Shown here: positions 35,101 to 46,700 of the stretch, in pieces
Layout: the number at the start of each line of letters is the position of its first letter
Position numbering within the stretch: the stretch's first letter is position 1
Assembly: GCA_902729315.2 (NCBI GenBank)
Contig: LR746269.1
Span: 3,668,001-3,732,000 of the forward strand
DNA from: Spirodela intermedia
Taxonomy: Eukaryota > Streptophyta > Magnoliopsida > Alismatales > Araceae
Length of the DNA stretch: 64,000 nt
Direction of reading: 5' to 3'
Made by a program: the position numbers and the translations under genes
Notes under the pieces: generated by a model
What the model was told of the DNA's origin: nothing
What the model saw: only the letters and a program-made list of their open reading frames with translations
Database searches by the model: none

Positions 35101-36683
35101 CAATAAATAGAGAAATAACTAACTTGCTGTCGTATGGCAAATGTTATAAAGCAAATTGTCCAGCCTCTTCAATGCATCATAAGAGTAACCTCCTCCAGCA
35201 CCTCCTACTTCAGCACTGGTTGAAATGTTTTCCATAATCCTCTTCAGGGTAGAAAATGCCACAGCTTAAGTCAAGATGTGCATTTAGTAGCAAAAAGAAA
35301 ATATTTAAGCTCTCTCAAGACACATAAGTATATGCGTAAGAAGGCCTTGAACCTTTCATTTTTAGAAAGTAGAAAGTTCCGCATATTTGTGAAATAATAA
35401 ATGAAAGGAAGGTATCTACATGTATACAACACCTCCAACATAACAAGTTACATCAATAATTGAAAATTCAACGTAAAATGAAAAGCCATTATGTAAACTA
35501 TACCATAAATCTAAACTTTTTTTGTTGGCGGGTGTCATCCATTTCCATTGTGTTCATTATCAATAATGAGTGTCAACAGTCCCCAGATGACCTTGAACTT
35601 TATACAGCAATGAGATTATGATTTTTAGGAGCTCAGAAAGCCATAAAAATGAAACTAAAATGAGGATTTGAATAGGTAGGCCAAAATAGATCAGCAAATG
35701 CACAGTTTACACGCTGATTATGATGATGATGGAACAATAAGAAACCCTTGTCCACAATGTATTGAACAGAATTGCATCTGGAACTTCATACAAAATTGGA
35801 TTTTAAGAATGCATAAACGTCAGAAGAACAGCAAGCGGGCACAGTTAAAGCTGAATGATAACTTTCAACAGCAAACTGCAGAGATTGAGCTACGTTGGGT
35901 GGTCATGTTTGGACAAACTCTAGATTTAACGCATGTTCCCGGATTGGATTAAATATGACGATGTTATTTTTACATGAGCTGTCAGCTTTAAATGATTTAG
36001 TATTTCCATGAAAGAGTAGACATTTCAGAGTAATAGGTCAAACAGCAGAGGAATACAGAACATTTCTAGCATAAATGCTCGCCGTATGCAGTCCGTTAAT
36101 TACATGTCGCGTCTTATGCTCATTACGAGCTGAAAATCTCATATGCACTAGTTCTTGGTCTTATAAAGTCTGCCTTGCACTCAAAACTCTTTCAGACAAC
36201 AGGGAATCAGCCTTTTTAACTGTCTACGAGTTTCATCACTGAATCCCCTAATAGCACCTGACCATTTACAATAGATTCATTAGTTGTTCATTTTACTATT
36301 AGAATGTGTTATCTTCCCAACTCAGCAATCGTCCAGCCTTTCCCCGACATTCTTAGTCGCATTCTTAGACTGGATTTAATGCGAGGAACCTCGACCAAAA
36401 TAGTAGAGTAAAAGCTACCAAACAGGCATCCCAATTGGCAGAGGTTAAGCGGACGTCGAGGCCGAGAAAGGAAAGCACATACTTGTGTACGAGATATAAG
36501 GGCGGCATCACCGTAATTAGAACCAGTAGCACGGGTTTGGAAAAGCAGAGAGGACCGCCCTCCTCTTCTCCCCACATTAACCAACGTAGTGGAAGAGGAA
36601 GATGACCGCGGGCGAGGATGGCGGCCATGAAGAGAGGAGTCGCAGCTCAGATGGAAGTGAAGGTACCCATGTGCCCGTAGCAT
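17161..36683 (-). CDS. FAD-dependent oxidoreductase, lycopene-cyclase-like
   Basis: Plant FAD/NAD(P)-binding oxidoreductase, probably plastid-targeted; its reaction is not known to me. Eighteen exons: 36483-36683, 35124-35241, 34456-34643, 34270-34377, 34122-34186, 28196-28301, 27461-27544, 24760-24906, 24346-24474, 23281-23348, 22176-22209, 22017-22101, 18652-18719, 18460-18573, 18344-18379, 18106-18192, 17381-17472, 17161-17257. Junction phases agree, giving 608 aa. Features: a transit-peptide-like N-terminus, FAD-binding fold '[18 protein letters not shown]' ending 'VGVVEK', 'KEQEW'-type '[12 protein letters not shown]', '[10 protein letters not shown]', '[20 protein letters not shown]' and the C-terminal end '[13 protein letters not shown]'. 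The exon 1-2 junction is the least certain. Introns of 5.8, 3.3 and 2.6 kb hold LTR elements. The start at 36683 is the first Met of an open, Arg/Ser-rich leader. Confidence 0.85.
19095..19290. repeat. ~35-bp minisatellite, block 1
   Basis: About five imperfect units of the form 'ggatactcaacagaggcagaatgcctcgccgaa' in tandem. They translate into a repeated hydrophobic-polar pattern on the minus strand, but the frame has no recognised domain. It shares its unit with block 2 at 19855-20105. Confidence 0.8.
19855..20105. repeat. ~35-bp minisatellite, block 2
   Basis: About seven imperfect tandem units of the type 'gatactcggtagaggaagaaaccctcgcc', clearly related to block 1. It lies next to the primer-site end of the same small LTR element. 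Confidence 0.8.
23561..23640. repeat. Tandem 39-bp duplication in FAD-gene intron
   Basis: The words 'attctcatctagaggtttat' and 'actgtttcatcctaaaagc' occur twice in tandem without visible change. On the minus strand this doubles '[13 protein letters not shown]' inside a 109-codon open frame (23335-23664). That frame overlaps an FAD exon in another frame and is not joined to it. Confidence 0.85.
26200..26519 (-). mobile_element. Solo LTR with 5-bp target duplication ACATT
   Basis: A 320-bp segment begins TGATACGATCC and ends GGGGTCGTATCA, so its ends form a short inverted repeat with TG...CA termini. ACATT flanks it on both sides (26195-26199 and 26520-26524), a 5-bp target-site duplication as made by retroviral-type integrase. 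On the minus strand it has TATAAATA (26444-26451). A run of 14 C lies at 26419-26432. This is a solo LTR left after LTR-LTR recombination, in the FAD-gene intron between 24907 and 27460. Confidence 0.8.
26444..26451 (-). promoter_or_regulatory. TATA box inside solo LTR
   Basis: TATAAATA on the minus strand inside the 320-bp solo LTR. It points in the same direction as transcription of the host FAD gene. Confidence 0.5.
26971..27053. repeat. 31-bp tandem repeat, ~2.7 copies
   Basis: Units of the type 'aaataatatctctaattct' followed by 'atgtgaatctat' follow each other with single-base changes. It lies in an AT-rich intron of the FAD gene. Confidence 0.85.
28767..29077 (+). repeat. 5' LTR of gypsy element
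   Basis: Begins TGATGAGCC and ends TTACCA. It matches 32478-32786 along its length with scattered substitutions and small indels. Confidence 0.88.
29143..29763 (+). pseudogene. Gypsy gag remnant
   Basis: Two frames carry gag-like sequence: '[20 protein letters not shown]' near 29140 and a retrotransposon-gag segment 29446-29763 ('[13 protein letters not shown]', '[10 protein letters not shown]'). A frame change separates them, so no full gag protein can be made. It is followed by the broken pol region. Confidence 0.7.
30640..32250 (+). pseudogene. Gypsy pol remnant, internally deleted
   Basis: Recognisable but broken pieces lie in order. Reverse transcriptase: '[10 protein letters not shown]', 'LVKKKD', 'CIDYTALNK', '[14 protein letters not shown]', 'FSKLDLKS'. 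RNase H: '[13 protein letters not shown]', 'RPIAYF'. Integrase: '[10 protein letters not shown]'. In-frame stops are frequent and the central reverse-transcriptase block is absent. Confidence 0.75.
32478..32786 (+). repeat. 3' LTR of gypsy element
   Basis: Matches the 5' LTR. Its first base is C where the 5' LTR has T, so the usual TG terminus is mutated here. It ends CTACCA next to the target-site copy TAAAT. Confidence 0.87.
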
Positions 36684-38186
36684 TGCGACGGTGGGGGAGG
36701 ATGAGGTGAGAGTGTTGGTCCCGCTGGGGTGCCCGACGGCAGTTTCTCCTCTTCCCCCACTGGGGGGATCTCCCGCTGGGCACCGTCCATTGAGGGCCTC
36801 TCGTTCACCTCCCTCACGTGTGCCTCACGCTACGACACGGAAGCAGGGTTTTGGATTTCAAATCTCCCCATCTTTTTTCCTTCCTCATGGTAATTAGTCA
36901 TCTTAAAATCTGATTTTTTTGTAGGCGGATGTTCCTCGTCAGTTAAAACTCTCGATTGAAGAAGAATGTGGGTCAATAGAGACCCATCGAAAATTGAATG
37001 GTTTCCTGGGCCTCGATCCAACTGGGGCTCAAAGCTGGCCGCCGCCCAAGGTTTGGGTCTATCCATTTTCCTTGACTATCCAAGCTTGGGGCCAAGCTTC
37101 GACAAATTCCCATCTACATGTCAGAACTCAGCAGAGCCATACATAGATATAATGTCTGAAGATTTATATATTTTCATTCAACTAAATTTCCATGCACTAA
37201 AATAATGAGAGCATATTTATTTTACATTGATACTCTTCGGTTTGATGCTTTTGTTACACAACGCAATTTTTTCTTTAGATTGAGATGTTAAGCTCCATGC
37301 ATTACTTTGTTAGCATTAGTACACATCATAATCTCTCATATATTAATTAACACACTAATCTCGATGCATTTCACCAGTTTGGAACATAAATAATCATACA
37401 ATGAATTATTGGCATCTCCAAACTTTCAATGACCCCCTCGTTTCATGAAACTGTTGAGAGGTCTTAAGCATGTCCTAACACATTAAAAAAACATGGCCAT
37501 TAGTGGCATGCATCGTCATCACTCAGCTTTCTAACGGTTATCAAAAAGATGGCCATTGTTCGTTATGCACTCTTGGATAGTTGCCTTTCCATGTTAGGCG
37601 AGGGAAGTGGATTCTGGAGACGGGTCAGGCTTTTATTGAAGTATCAGAAATGGAAAGACGAGCACATCAATGACAGTCTCTAACTTGACACTGACTTTCA
37701 TACAAGCTTCTTCACAAGAACACCCAGATAGGATTTACAACTCTAAAGGCTAATAGATGTAAACACCTTGGAACAGTGAATAATGAAGGAAATCCACATG
37801 TTTCTTACCATACATACGATGAGATTTTATAATCTCTGAAACCGTCAGAAGCATACACAGGAAGGAAAATGGAGCGAAAACACCTGCTCAAAGACGGCGG
37901 AGCCAAGAGATCCAAATCAACATAGTCAGTCATAAACCCTGCCCTTGACAATTAGATTCTGTTATGTGAAACTTATGTCAACCGAGAGAATCTAAATCGC
38001 TGATCGGGGCGGTCAAACCCCGTCCATCATCAATACAGATTTGATTACAGAAGAGCTGCTTGTTCGCTTCATATTTTCAGGCAATTTAAAGAGCGCGAGG
38101 GAAAAAGAAAACAGGGGAGTGGGAGAGACTCGACTCCTTTCAGGCACAACAATTGAGTGAATGAGAGAGAATTAAAGAAAGATGAG
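36684..38186. other. FAD gene upstream region; no further gene seen
   Basis: The first ~200 bp upstream of the FAD-protein start are GC-rich and would hold its promoter and leader. From about 37,100 on the sequence is AT-rich with only short frames and no recognised feature. Confidence 0.5.
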
Positions 38187-41100
38187 TTAAGAAACAAAAG
38201 GTTCATGACGAATTCTCCTTTCAGAAAATGCAAGAAAATGATCTTCAATTTTGGCATTGAGTCTGCACAGTGCTACGGCTTGTGCAGCTGACAGAGCCTT
38301 CAAAGATGTCAAAGCCAAGTAAACGCCCGTCATGGATTTTGGTCCTGTGGAATTTCCTTGTCGAATTTCTGAGAGAAAAAGAAAAAGTCATAAATTAAAA
38401 ACTAATACGAGAGAACTCGCGGACAATCATGAAACGTCCATTTCAAGTGGGCTACCTTGCAGGATTGAAATATTGAGTTTGAGCACAGCGAGGAATAATC
38501 AAACTATTGCCTAGGTATGGCAAAATCTTGACCTAACTTCAGCGAAAAACAACTAGAAAAGGTTGACTCTAGAAACCACATACAACCAAGGAGTTTGCAG
38601 ATCCAATCCAACGAAGTAGATTCATTGTCTATTTCAAGATCCTCTTTAGATCAAACAATTATGGCACTGTATCCCACGTCTGCCGTTCTGCGCATATTGC
38701 CGACACCAACTGTTGCCATTGGAGCTTGCATCACCATAAGAATCGTTCCAGCAGCCAGAGACAAAACCCAGACCTTGTGACCGACAGTGGCGCAAGAAGA
38801 CCCACTTTCTTACCAACTTGGGTTTACTGCGACGGTTTTTGTGATCTTGTTTTATTTGTAATGAAGGGATCCAACGATAGCCGCAACTTCTCATGGACAC
38901 CTCTGATCCGTCTTTGACCAAATCAAGAATATTTTATCTACTCTAAATTTTAAAGCATTTGTATCCTGCCTCCAGAATAAAGAATATACAATGACATCAT
39001 TGAAATTTTTTGAACCGTTGCTGTATACAAAGCATAAGGTATTGCGCAGTGAGCAAGAAAACAAGAGAATGTCATTGATGCTGCTGACTATCAGAATCCA
39101 GATCCAAGATTGGCAATTATAAAACGAAACGATACAGGGTCTATTGTCACTCAATGATTCCATGGCAATATCTCTAAATCCCACTGTTAAGTATCAAAGA
39201 CTCCCCATGCCACCACGCCACAGACTACTAGACTTATAGGAACAAGGGAACCAGGCAAGATTCAACACCTTCCCTAAGTGAACGAAAAAAAATTCATCAG
39301 TGCACACATACGGCGGATAGCTTAACCCCAAACTAGATAAGACGAATCTAGGCGTACGAACATCAACACCTTCAAGTGGCCAGCTTCATCAGCTTTATAC
39401 CAAGTCTCAAGTCCGTCAATATCTGTAGGGCCATTATTACCAAACATGGCTATATAATTATTCAGGAGGCATATATAGATTCGTGATATTTTTTAAAGGC
39501 TATTGATGTGGAGTTGGAGAGCAGACTTGGGAGGAAAATCGCAAGAATGACAATGATAGATAGCAAAAGAGCTAAGCAATTCTAACCAAAAGGTAGAGGG
39601 GCAGAGAGTCTCTACGGTTTTTGAACCCAAAAAGAAAACAATCATGAAGCTCTCTAATAATCAGCTCTTGAAAAGGCTCTACTTTTCAAAATCAATTGCC
39701 TATGGCAAAAAACCAGTTGATCGGTCAAAGTATCAAACTCTATCATTTGCAAACTCATCACAGACAACATGAATTAAACATGTTAATGAGACTTTAATTA
39801 CAAAGTGCTTGGTAATGAGAATAAGCGCTCTCAATTCTTAGCAGCCCTGAATAAAGCAAATTTTTTTAGCAAGAGATGAATCTAACTCTGACCATTTTTT
39901 TAGCAAATTCTATTTGTTCTTCGCCGCTTTGGGGTTGTGGGTCTTACTTCCTAGCCCCAGCGGGAATCGTCACTTCTTCCTATTTCTTCATTTTAACTTG
40001 TGAAGAAAAAGGCATCCTATAAGCTTGCATATTAAGTAAGGACGAGCCATCCCCTAAATCATTAGCATCCTGAATATTCTTCACCAATCAGCTCTCAGAA
40101 TTGCTTTAATGACTGATGGATTTCATTTATTTGATTGCGCATGCTTCTCCTCCTGATTCTTCACTTTCAACCTCAAATTTCAGGACAGAGAAAACCATTA
40201 CTATGTTGGTTTGTAGAATTGATTAATTCGTCTTGCATGCTAGAGTGTCCACTTCTGACTCTTTTTGGATAAATGTTGGATTTAGCATAGTGAGCCATGC
40301 TTTTATCAAATAACAATGACTACCCCTAACGTACGAAATTTCTAAGCACTCCATTATAATTAATCCTCTTTGTTGCTATTATCACCCTTACTAAACTGCA
40401 GTAACCAATGACAGGTAACTGTTTTCATTGGCAAAATTATTACTCCAGAAGCTTGTGCATCATTATCTATTGAACTTTAGTGACTCTCCTCTACCCCCCC
40501 AACAAAGAGTTGCACACTTGACTTACATGCATATGAATCAAATAAAAAATGGGGAACAATTCCTTATTTTCAACCTAAAATTTCAGGCAACTAGATAATT
40601 TAATTCTAGAGACAAGCTAATTTTACTAAATCTAAATGATAATATGTAATTATCAAAACTACTAAATTAACTCTCTACTGAGTACACATATGAGTATGTC
40701 CTTTCTCTCTACAAATAATCATTGTGATGCAGTGGAAGTATTGACTTGATGATGATTTGAGCAAGTTGGCACAGCTTAAATCTAATCTTTGAATCCACAA
40801 AAGGTTTGATTTCTATGAAGATCCTTCATCTCGAGTCCACAAGATGAAGAAACGTCAACCTTTGAGTTCACAATGACTTGATCTTGAGTCCACAAGATCA
40901 AAATAATTTCCCTAAATCCACAGAGAATGCTGGAATCCACCAGTAGGAAAAAGAACCTCAAAATAGGTAAATTTTGTGGGATTGATGGAAATAAACTGGA
41001 AAACCTCTAGGGCTTTTAAATAGGGCCAAGTCTAGTTATAATAAACCAAGAAAAGAAAAGGTTTGATTAGAATGCGCCTAAGGAAAAGGGAGATTTTGTT

Positions 41101-43769
41101 AGAACCCTTTTAAAGAAAACAGAGATTCTGTTAGAACGCCCCGAATGAATAAGAATGTCTTAACAAAATAGAAGGATTATTTGCAGAACATGGGAAATAA
41201 CAAATGTAGGAACTGAGATTTTGACACATTTAACATGTGTCCAAATCTTACTAGGTCATCTGGAAATGAAATTGGGCTGAATTGTGTCCTCAGACCGTTG
41301 GCCTCTGATTCACCTAAATTTAACTGAAATTAAGCTTGTTCTCCATTTCAGTATAAATTAATAACCATTTCAGCTCCCTAGATGCATATCCTAATAGTTT
41401 TCTCCACCTGGGTCAAAACGTTTTCGTCCTTCTTTCGCTAGATTTTGATGGGTTACATCACATTCTCTCTCTATATATCACAATACATCCTTTCCTCTAG
41501 AGCTATTGTTGGCATCCCAATTGAATTTGCCACCTCTCCTAAAACTACAACGAATTAAGCAGCTGGTTTTTTTTCAGCTCGAACATCCAGGTGTGTTTTG
41601 CTGTCTTTGAAGCTTGAGAAATCTAGTAAACAATCTTCAAGCTCTATGATGCCACATTTTTCCGCCATAAATGAGTACGCTTGGGCATTATCTATGGTTT
41701 CTAACTTTTAATCAAACATCTAATGAATGCAATGGTTTCTTCAATAAAAATAGCCAAGCACGTTCATTAATTGACATCACTTGGCAGAAACTGGGGACGA
41801 AATTGTACCTTAAATTTCCAGGGAACGAAATCTAGAATCCTTGGAGCCACAAGGATTGATAACAATGATCCTTAATCTACAGGGATCAAAAAATGGGGTA
41901 CCTGGAGTTCCACAAAGGATTCTTCGAATCCCCAAGGAGAGTGAAGGGTAAAAATCAATATTTCTCAATTGAAAAAACTTAGTGTGGTCTACAGTGTGTA
42001 CCTCCTTCAAAAGGTGAAAAGCAGTTATGAACCTCATAAGCAACAGGATCCGAAAAAAATTATGTAATAGATAAGATTCCCTAATACCAAGCAGTAAGAA
42101 CTAACCTACGACAATAAAATGTATTTCGGACTTGTGAGCCACCTAGATAACTTCACTAGGGCTCATAATGAAATGAGTACATAACTTGATTCTCTAAATG
42201 TGCTTCCCAGTTCAAGTAGCCCTTTGCTCGCATCTTCCTGAAAAATTCGAGAACGAAAATTACAACTTCGTTTAAATCAAGTGCTTGAATCAATCCCTCT
42301 TCTAATCTGCCTCTATATGTAGTAACTCCCCATTTAGGGTTACGATGGCTATTTTCATCACCACTTTTAAAACCCTCAACACCAAGACTGCCTTCGAGCA
42401 TGTCTAAGGATTGTTAGTCATCTCCTGAAGTCTACATGCAATCTTCCACATGTTTGCTGCATAACCGTGCTTGCAACACACATGACATACATTTTCTGCC
42501 ATCATTGATTATACTTGATGAATTAGGAGCTTACGCTCTGATATCACTTGATTCAGATCGGGGGGGAGACTTGAACAGAAAATCATGAAAACAGAGCCAA
42601 TAAAAGATTAAAAGAAAAGGAAAATTTTGATTTAATCAAGAAGAAATGGGAGTAGAGAGTCTATGAGGTTAGGTTTAGGAATCCAAAGGAAAACTCATAT
42701 TCATGAGACGTGGAGCAGAAATCAGAAACTACTTCCAAGAGTCCCCAAGGGAGTGTTTACTCGACTGCTGAAACCCTAACAATCCCAACTCATAATCCTT
42801 ACTAGGAGTATTCAATCTCAACACTCAAAATTCACATGATGATCGCATAACTACTTACAGACTATATGACACAAGTAATTATGCTCAATCTCAACCCAAT
42901 ATAATACCTGTCAATTCAACATGCTCCTGCGTGATTGTGTCTATGCTTGTACTCTTTGGTGCCAGATGGGCATATTTTCTCCAGAATTTGCAGTTGATTT
43001 TAGCTACCGACGATGGAAGCGCCAATTACATCATGCAGAGGTTTTTTTTAGTATTTATTGCACGTAATTATCCATGCATATGAACTCCGAAGACTAATGA
43101 ACACAAAACAACAATGTCAAAGAATGAGAGCTTCCCCAAGCCACGAACTATTTTACCAGTAGGAGAATCTAACATCTGTACATCTTTTTATGACAGTCTA
43201 GATGCATGCCTTGAGTCTCTTGCAGGGAAAAGAGTTTCTGGATGAACTTTTAAGAAGGATAAATTCGCACTTAAAATACTTTTCAGGCATGTTGAAAGCA
43301 TACTTCCCCTGAGCCTCTCGAGGGGGAAAGAGTTTCATGATGAGCAGAATCTTCTTCATTGTCTACCCAAAGTATTTTCTCGAAGGCAGACAAAGAATGA
43401 TACAATGGCGAAGAGCATACATCCTGCCAGCCTCTAAACGGAGTAGATCAATCATTAAAAGAATCCGGCAATCACACAAACAGACAGTCTGGTTGCATCA
43501 AAGTGTCCACATATCAACTCCTCTCTCCCATGAGGGTAAAAGCACTAGGAATACCAAAATGTCGCGCGGAAAAAAATAGGCACCAGAACACAACAAAAAA
43601 TAGCGACGTGGCCTGACGAGAGACTGAGAAGAAGAGTACCCACCGATTGAGCGTTATGCCAGGAGAGGCCCCTGTAAACGTTGACGCCGAAAGTGAATGT
43701 GAGGTAGAGCGTGGCAACACCAAGCCCGGCAGTGAAGGCCTTGTAGGCCAGGTTGCCGACGGATCCCAT
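38187..43769 (-). CDS. Small single-span membrane protein (tentative)
   Basis: A two-exon model on the minus strand: 43640-43769 and 38187-38344, giving 95 aa with matching phase 1 at the junction. Exon 1 starts 'MGSVGNLAYKAFTAGLG' and carries one predicted membrane span ('GVATLYLTFTFGVNVY') followed by 'RGLSWHNAQS'. It looks like a real, conserved-type plant small protein, although I cannot name a function. Exon 2 ('GVYLALTSLKALSAAQAVAL...HEPFVS') is less secure: the 5.3-kb intron is full of repeats, and an alternative donor at 43643 (phase 0) would need a different second exon. Treat exon 1 as likely and the joined gene as provisional. It is divergent from the gene starting at 44048. Confidence 0.45.
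39495..42800 (-). mobile_element. Decayed LTR retroelement (borders uncertain)
   Basis: At 42535-42546 GCTCTGATATCA resembles the complement of a tRNA-iMet primer site, which would place a 5' LTR to its right on the minus strand. Sequence from about 42550 ('gagacttgaacagaaaatc', 'gtagagagtctatgag') is loosely similar to about 39515-39630 ('cagacttgggaggaaaatc', 'gcagagagtctctacgg'), which would be the 3' LTR. A minus-strand frame at 42156-42401 sits where gag should begin. No pol or target duplication could be shown. Confidence 0.3.
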
Positions 43770-46700
43770 CCTTTCCGTCGACCTTCCCCGCTGAGAAGAC
43801 CTACAGAAGAAGGCCACCCATTCATTCGTAATACCCTCGAAAGAGGCAGAGTTCTGCTATAAATTAAATTCTTCGCCGCCCCGGGTTAAGCCGGCCACGG
43901 GATTTGGTTCAGTTGGTTTCCGAAATGTGAACCGGGGAAAAACCGAACCGGGCCGGCTCATCTACGAGAATCTCATTAACGACCGCTCTCCCAGCTCTCC
44001 TTCCCTCCCTCTTTCCGCCCACCCGTCCTGCTTTGTGGCCGCCGCCAATGGAGGAAGCCGAAGAGGTAAGAAAGGAAGCCGGCCGCCCGCCGCCCGCCGC
44101 CCCAGAGCTTACCCTTCTCTCCACCCTTTCCCCGGAAAGGGTGAGGACCCAAGAATGCGATGCCGATTCTTCCTTCGTCTTCCGGAGGAGGGGATGCGTA
44201 GCGGATTCTTCATTCCTCGAAGATTTTTTATTCTGGGGTTGATTTCTCTCTGTAATCGAGATCAGTGGTCAGCGTGGGCTTTTGTTTGTCTGGGCAGAAA
44301 ATGGCGGCTCTGAAGAGGGCGTATGCGGACGTTATACTGAACATGGCTAAGGAGTCGGCAGCCCGTGTTATGGCCTCGGAGCAGAAGGCTCTCCGCTTCC
44401 AGCAGGACCTATACCGGACCAAGGAGGAGGCTGTCAGCACTCTTCTTCGCGTCAAGGGCATAATGGATTCCAAGGTCTGTACAGCGGCGATGACCCTACT
44501 CTTCTTCTCATATCGCTCTGGGATTCCTCTAAAGAACAGAATGAAAGTGATCAATAGTTTCATTCAGGTCTGCACATCAAGATTTTTTCCTCCTTTGAGC
44601 TTGGTGGTGTCGCGGTTTGTGCTTTGTTCCGTAATCACCGTGTGCCCGCATGAATTGTGTTCTTAAGTATATCTTGCCATCTTTAAATTAGCATCGGTAC
44701 TGGATATTATGCCTGGAGAAACTCAGCTGATAATTACAATCAACCCCTTAGATTGGGGCAAAGGGCAACCGATACCAATGCCATGTGGAAGAGATTTTCT
44801 GGTGTTCTTGACCCATTAGAACTCGCATTTACAGTGCCTGCGTTCTTTGACTGGGTATTTCGCATTTTGTCATATTAGTGAATGCATATTTTGTAATCGT
44901 GTTGTGCTGATTTAGGTTATGAACCTCGACAGTTCTTTCATGGCTTCCGACCAAGCAGCGAACCTTACACAAACAAGCTTTTTTTATCAAATTTCCTTTA
45001 ATCCATTAACACTGTTTAGATTCGTCAGTAGTACTCCTTGGTGGAACGGTAATTTTTACTTTCATCTGTTTATATATGTTTATTGTGCATATTTTTGCGA
45101 TTTTGTGCTATTTCCTTTCTTCATGATATATTTTTTCCCGAAGCATTTTGTATAATTTTTTCGGATCAATTTACTAAAATATGTCCGCATCTGAATTTTC
45201 TTCACCTCATCCAAATGCCTTATGCGTAGCATTGTTCCTCTCTCTCAAGGAGAAAGCTAAAATATTTTTGTCTGAGAAATCGCCGTCCCAACTGAACGTG
45301 GGCAGTATTCAGTTCATTGGGTTAAGAACTCTCATCAGGATTCGTTCAGTTTCATTTTCTTATCCATGAAATGGCTCATGAGAGATCATCGTTGTCCACA
45401 ATTCTACTCTTTTCTGATGGGCCTCAATCAGCTGCTAGTGCATAGACCCATGGATTCTATCCAAATCCTGCCAGAGAAAGACCATAGTTTCAGCATAAGG
45501 TTTCTTTATGCGGGTTGGATATTACGGAATGAGTCTATGGTTATCAAGATGAGCCCTATTGCGCACATCACTGATTGATTGGTCTTGAGTTAGATGACCT
45601 GATTTTGCGTAGTGCCATAAGAGCCAATAGTTGCCCTCAGATTGAGCACATCTATTTTGTTCATCTGCCGAGGCTCTGAAGTTGGCTTGCACATGAGGGC
45701 CATGTTAAGAATAGTCCCATATTGATTATTATATAAAGAAACTTGGATTATGAAGAGTCAATGCCTAAAGATCTGCTTCCACGTGAGTGGGGGTGCGAAG
45801 AATAGTCCCATTCTGCTGTTACTATGGGGTTATATAGGTTGTCCCCAACTCTACCTTCTTTGAAAGCACTGCATTCTGCAGAAGAGCCTGCGAAAGGCTT
45901 TCTCTTTTCTTGCATACCATGTATAACTAATGTTTATCAGCCTTCATGAAATATAGACATTTTTTGTATCTCATTTAAGTAATGTTTTTATGTGTGGCTC
46001 TCCATATTTCTTCCTTGGATTCTTAAACCTCAGAAGCTCCAACAGGGGACTTCGTCATGGCATTTCCTTTTGATGACTGCATTTCTCTTTCTATCTTCTT
46101 TTCCAATTCAGATGTCAGCTTATCTTCTTGTCACCATTATTCATGCTCCTTAATGACTGAGGTCAATCCCCCCTCCAAGCCCCCCAAAGGCTTACGAGTT
46201 GTAGTTGGCTTCCTCTTCATGAAAGAAGGTTCTGCATAGATTTACATTTCTCTGTAGTTAACTGATGTAATCAGGATAGTCTATCTGCCTGAGGTTGACT
46301 TGAGAAATTCTTCTCTTCTCGAGAAGAGAAGATAAAGTCAAGAGGCTTTGACCACAAGAGGGAACAGAAAATAGCCAGGACATTATCTCTATTTTGATGC
46401 GAGAAATAGAGATCTGAATCACAACGAGCTGGGGGCTGGCATTGCAACCCTTGAGAGCAATCATTCTATAACCATTGAGACACCAAAGTTTAAAAGATTT
46501 CTAGTTTGGCATATCCATGTACTTTCAACTTGCTGTCATCTCCTCTATTCAATCAAGCCGGATTAATGGCTTTCCCTTCTCCATTAGCAGCTCTGTCAAA
46601 GAACCAGTAGATGTAATTTGATGTGACACATCAATTCATAAAAAGAGAAAGGCGAAAAAAACTTGACCCAGGTGACCTGAAAACGAAAAACTGTGGACTA

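Noticed and set aside
38646-38921. Minus-strand open stretches, one frame reading 'KVWVLSLAAGTILMVMQAP'
   Set aside because: Membrane-protein-like composition, but no splice sites linking it to a neighbour and no family recalled.
42156-42401. An 81-codon minus-strand frame
   Set aside because: It could be a gag start of the decayed element nearby, but no gag motif was recognised, so it is not listed as a gene.
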